Positions 63,268-64,000 of a stretch of 64,000 nucleotides of DNA are shown one piece after another. Position 1 is the first letter of the stretch; each line of letters starts with the position of its first letter. Position numbers and translations under genes: made by a program. The DNA lies in the NCBI GenBank assembly GCA_037903355.1, contig JBAJFE010000001.1:1-64000 (forward strand). Reading direction: 5' to 3'. The notes under the pieces are model-generated. The model was not told the origin of the DNA. It saw nothing but the letters and a program-made list of their open reading frames with translations, and did not search any database. Source of the stretch: Trichuris trichiura (Eukaryota > Nematoda > Enoplea > Trichinellida > Trichuridae).

Positions 63268-64000
63268 TATCATCGGACTTCAAGAGCTGTGATTTCCCAT
63301 CCTTTGCTGCAGCAGATAGACAAAGCGTAACGCGACATGTAAGCTGATTATAACCAATGGGGATGAAGTGACTCTTTCTTTCAGCGAAACGTTAAACAGT
63401 TCGCGTCTGTACTCGCTTCGTGTTTGTGAAAAGTACAAGGCGGTGCTACCTAAGCTTCGTCATTTGAAATGGGATGAAGCTTTTCCTTCAGACCAATGTG
63501 CTTCGTTGGTTCGTACGTAACAGTGACGTACTGCAACAGTTTGAACATACTTGTTTTCTTCAGTTTCGTCGAAAATTGTCTCTGCGTATCGCGTGGCGCT
63601 CTGTATCGCGCTTTTAGTAGCAACTGAAGAAACCATGTGACTAACGAAGAAGAAGTTTCCTTACCGAAGGAATTTTTCAGCTTTACTTAGTGCATTCCGT
63701 CACCGATTTGCGATGAGGAGAAGCCACAAAACAGGATTCAAGTTGGAAGTCGTCAAGATGGCAGAAGAAAGCAACAATTCACAGGTGGCCAGGAAGTATG
63801 GCCTTACCTGGGAGATGATGATAGATTGGAGGAAACAAGAAGAGGCCTTGAAGAAGATGCCGAAGAACCAACATGCAAGACGCTCAGGCATCGCCTCGTG
63901 GCCGGAACTGGAGAACGGTTTGGCAGAATGGGTCCGAGAACAGCGACAGAGAGGCCGTATCGTCACAAGGAAAGACATGAGAGATCAAGCGATGAACTGG
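63268..64000 (+). mobile_element. Tigger-like transposon copy R, right arm, cut by window end
   Basis: The 5' non-coding region and transposase start mirror copy L with few differences, for example ATCCCATTTCAAATGACGAA on both arms. It lacks the PLE insert. Confidence 0.85.
63712..64000 (+). CDS. Tigger-like transposase copy R, N-terminal part
   Basis: The frame is open from ATG 63712 to the window edge: MRRSHKTGFKLEVVKMAEES, VARKYGLTWEMMIDWRKQEE, then WPELENGLAEWVREQRQRGR and KDMRDQAMNW. It shows the paired helix-turn-helix DNA-binding domain of pogo/Tigger transposases. Unlike copy L, the frame is not shifted after WPE, so this copy may be the better preserved one. The catalytic part lies outside the window. 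Confidence 0.85.

Overview
This is a stretch of animal nuclear genome, not a bacterial one. Genes are split by very small introns, mostly 43-58 bp, with GT..AG ends and consistent phase. The secreted phospholipase A2 looks nematode-like. The tiny introns, this phospholipase, the chymotrypsin-like protease and the villin-like gene together suggest a nematode, perhaps a whipworm-type clade I (Dorylaimia) species. That placement is inference and the genus is not established. No rRNA, tRNA or CRISPR array was seen.

Host genes worked out by joining exons in phase: (1) 12.0-12.3 kb, minus: an 85-residue secreted, Tyr/Gly-rich peptide precursor with dibasic sites and a C-terminal Gly-Lys. (2) 13.3-13.8 kb, plus: a secreted phospholipase A2. 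(3) 14.2-14.5 kb, minus: terminal exons of a protein with a thrombospondin-like motif (tentative). (4) 16.6-18.5 kb, plus: a four-exon type I membrane protein with a thrombospondin-like stretch and one EGF domain. (5) 36.3-28.0 kb, minus: a 17-exon villin-like protein (gelsolin repeats plus villin headpiece, 581 aa). (6) 43.7-45.5 kb, plus: a five-exon chymotrypsin-fold protease. (7) 48.7-50.9 kb, plus: a 14-exon, 518-residue cytochrome P450. (8) 52.4-60.5 kb, plus: a C2H2 zinc-finger gene whose third intron is 7.2 kb of transposons. Two long minus-strand ORFs (5.2-5.7 and 48.1-48.6 kb) look coding but are unrecognised.

The rest is mostly mobile DNA. Penelope-like elements (PLEs: reverse transcriptase plus GIY-YIG endonuclease) dominate, in about five sizeable copies at 0-4.1, 20.4-23.9, 24.0-25.1, 25.1-27.6 and 38.7-40.2 kb. 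In addition there are about ten short inserts made of their terminal part. These ends carry hammerhead-ribozyme cores (CTGANGA, stem, GAAA). Many inserts are arranged as inverted repeats, with two ribozymes head to head, and sit between 10-16 bp target-site duplications. I also find a hAT element nested in a PLE reading frame, a second hAT remnant, two Tigger1-like copies, a Tc2-like pogo element, two head-to-head Tigger-like copies forming a large palindrome at the right edge, a Merlin remnant, a MULE-like element with a FLYWCH domain, and several MITE families. Nested insertions give relative ages at several places: hAT in PLE, PLE in Tigger1 in a villin intron, a pogo MITE in the target duplication of a PLE, an 8-bp-TSD MITE in a Tc2-like element, and a PLE fragment in one arm only of the 62-64 kb palindrome.
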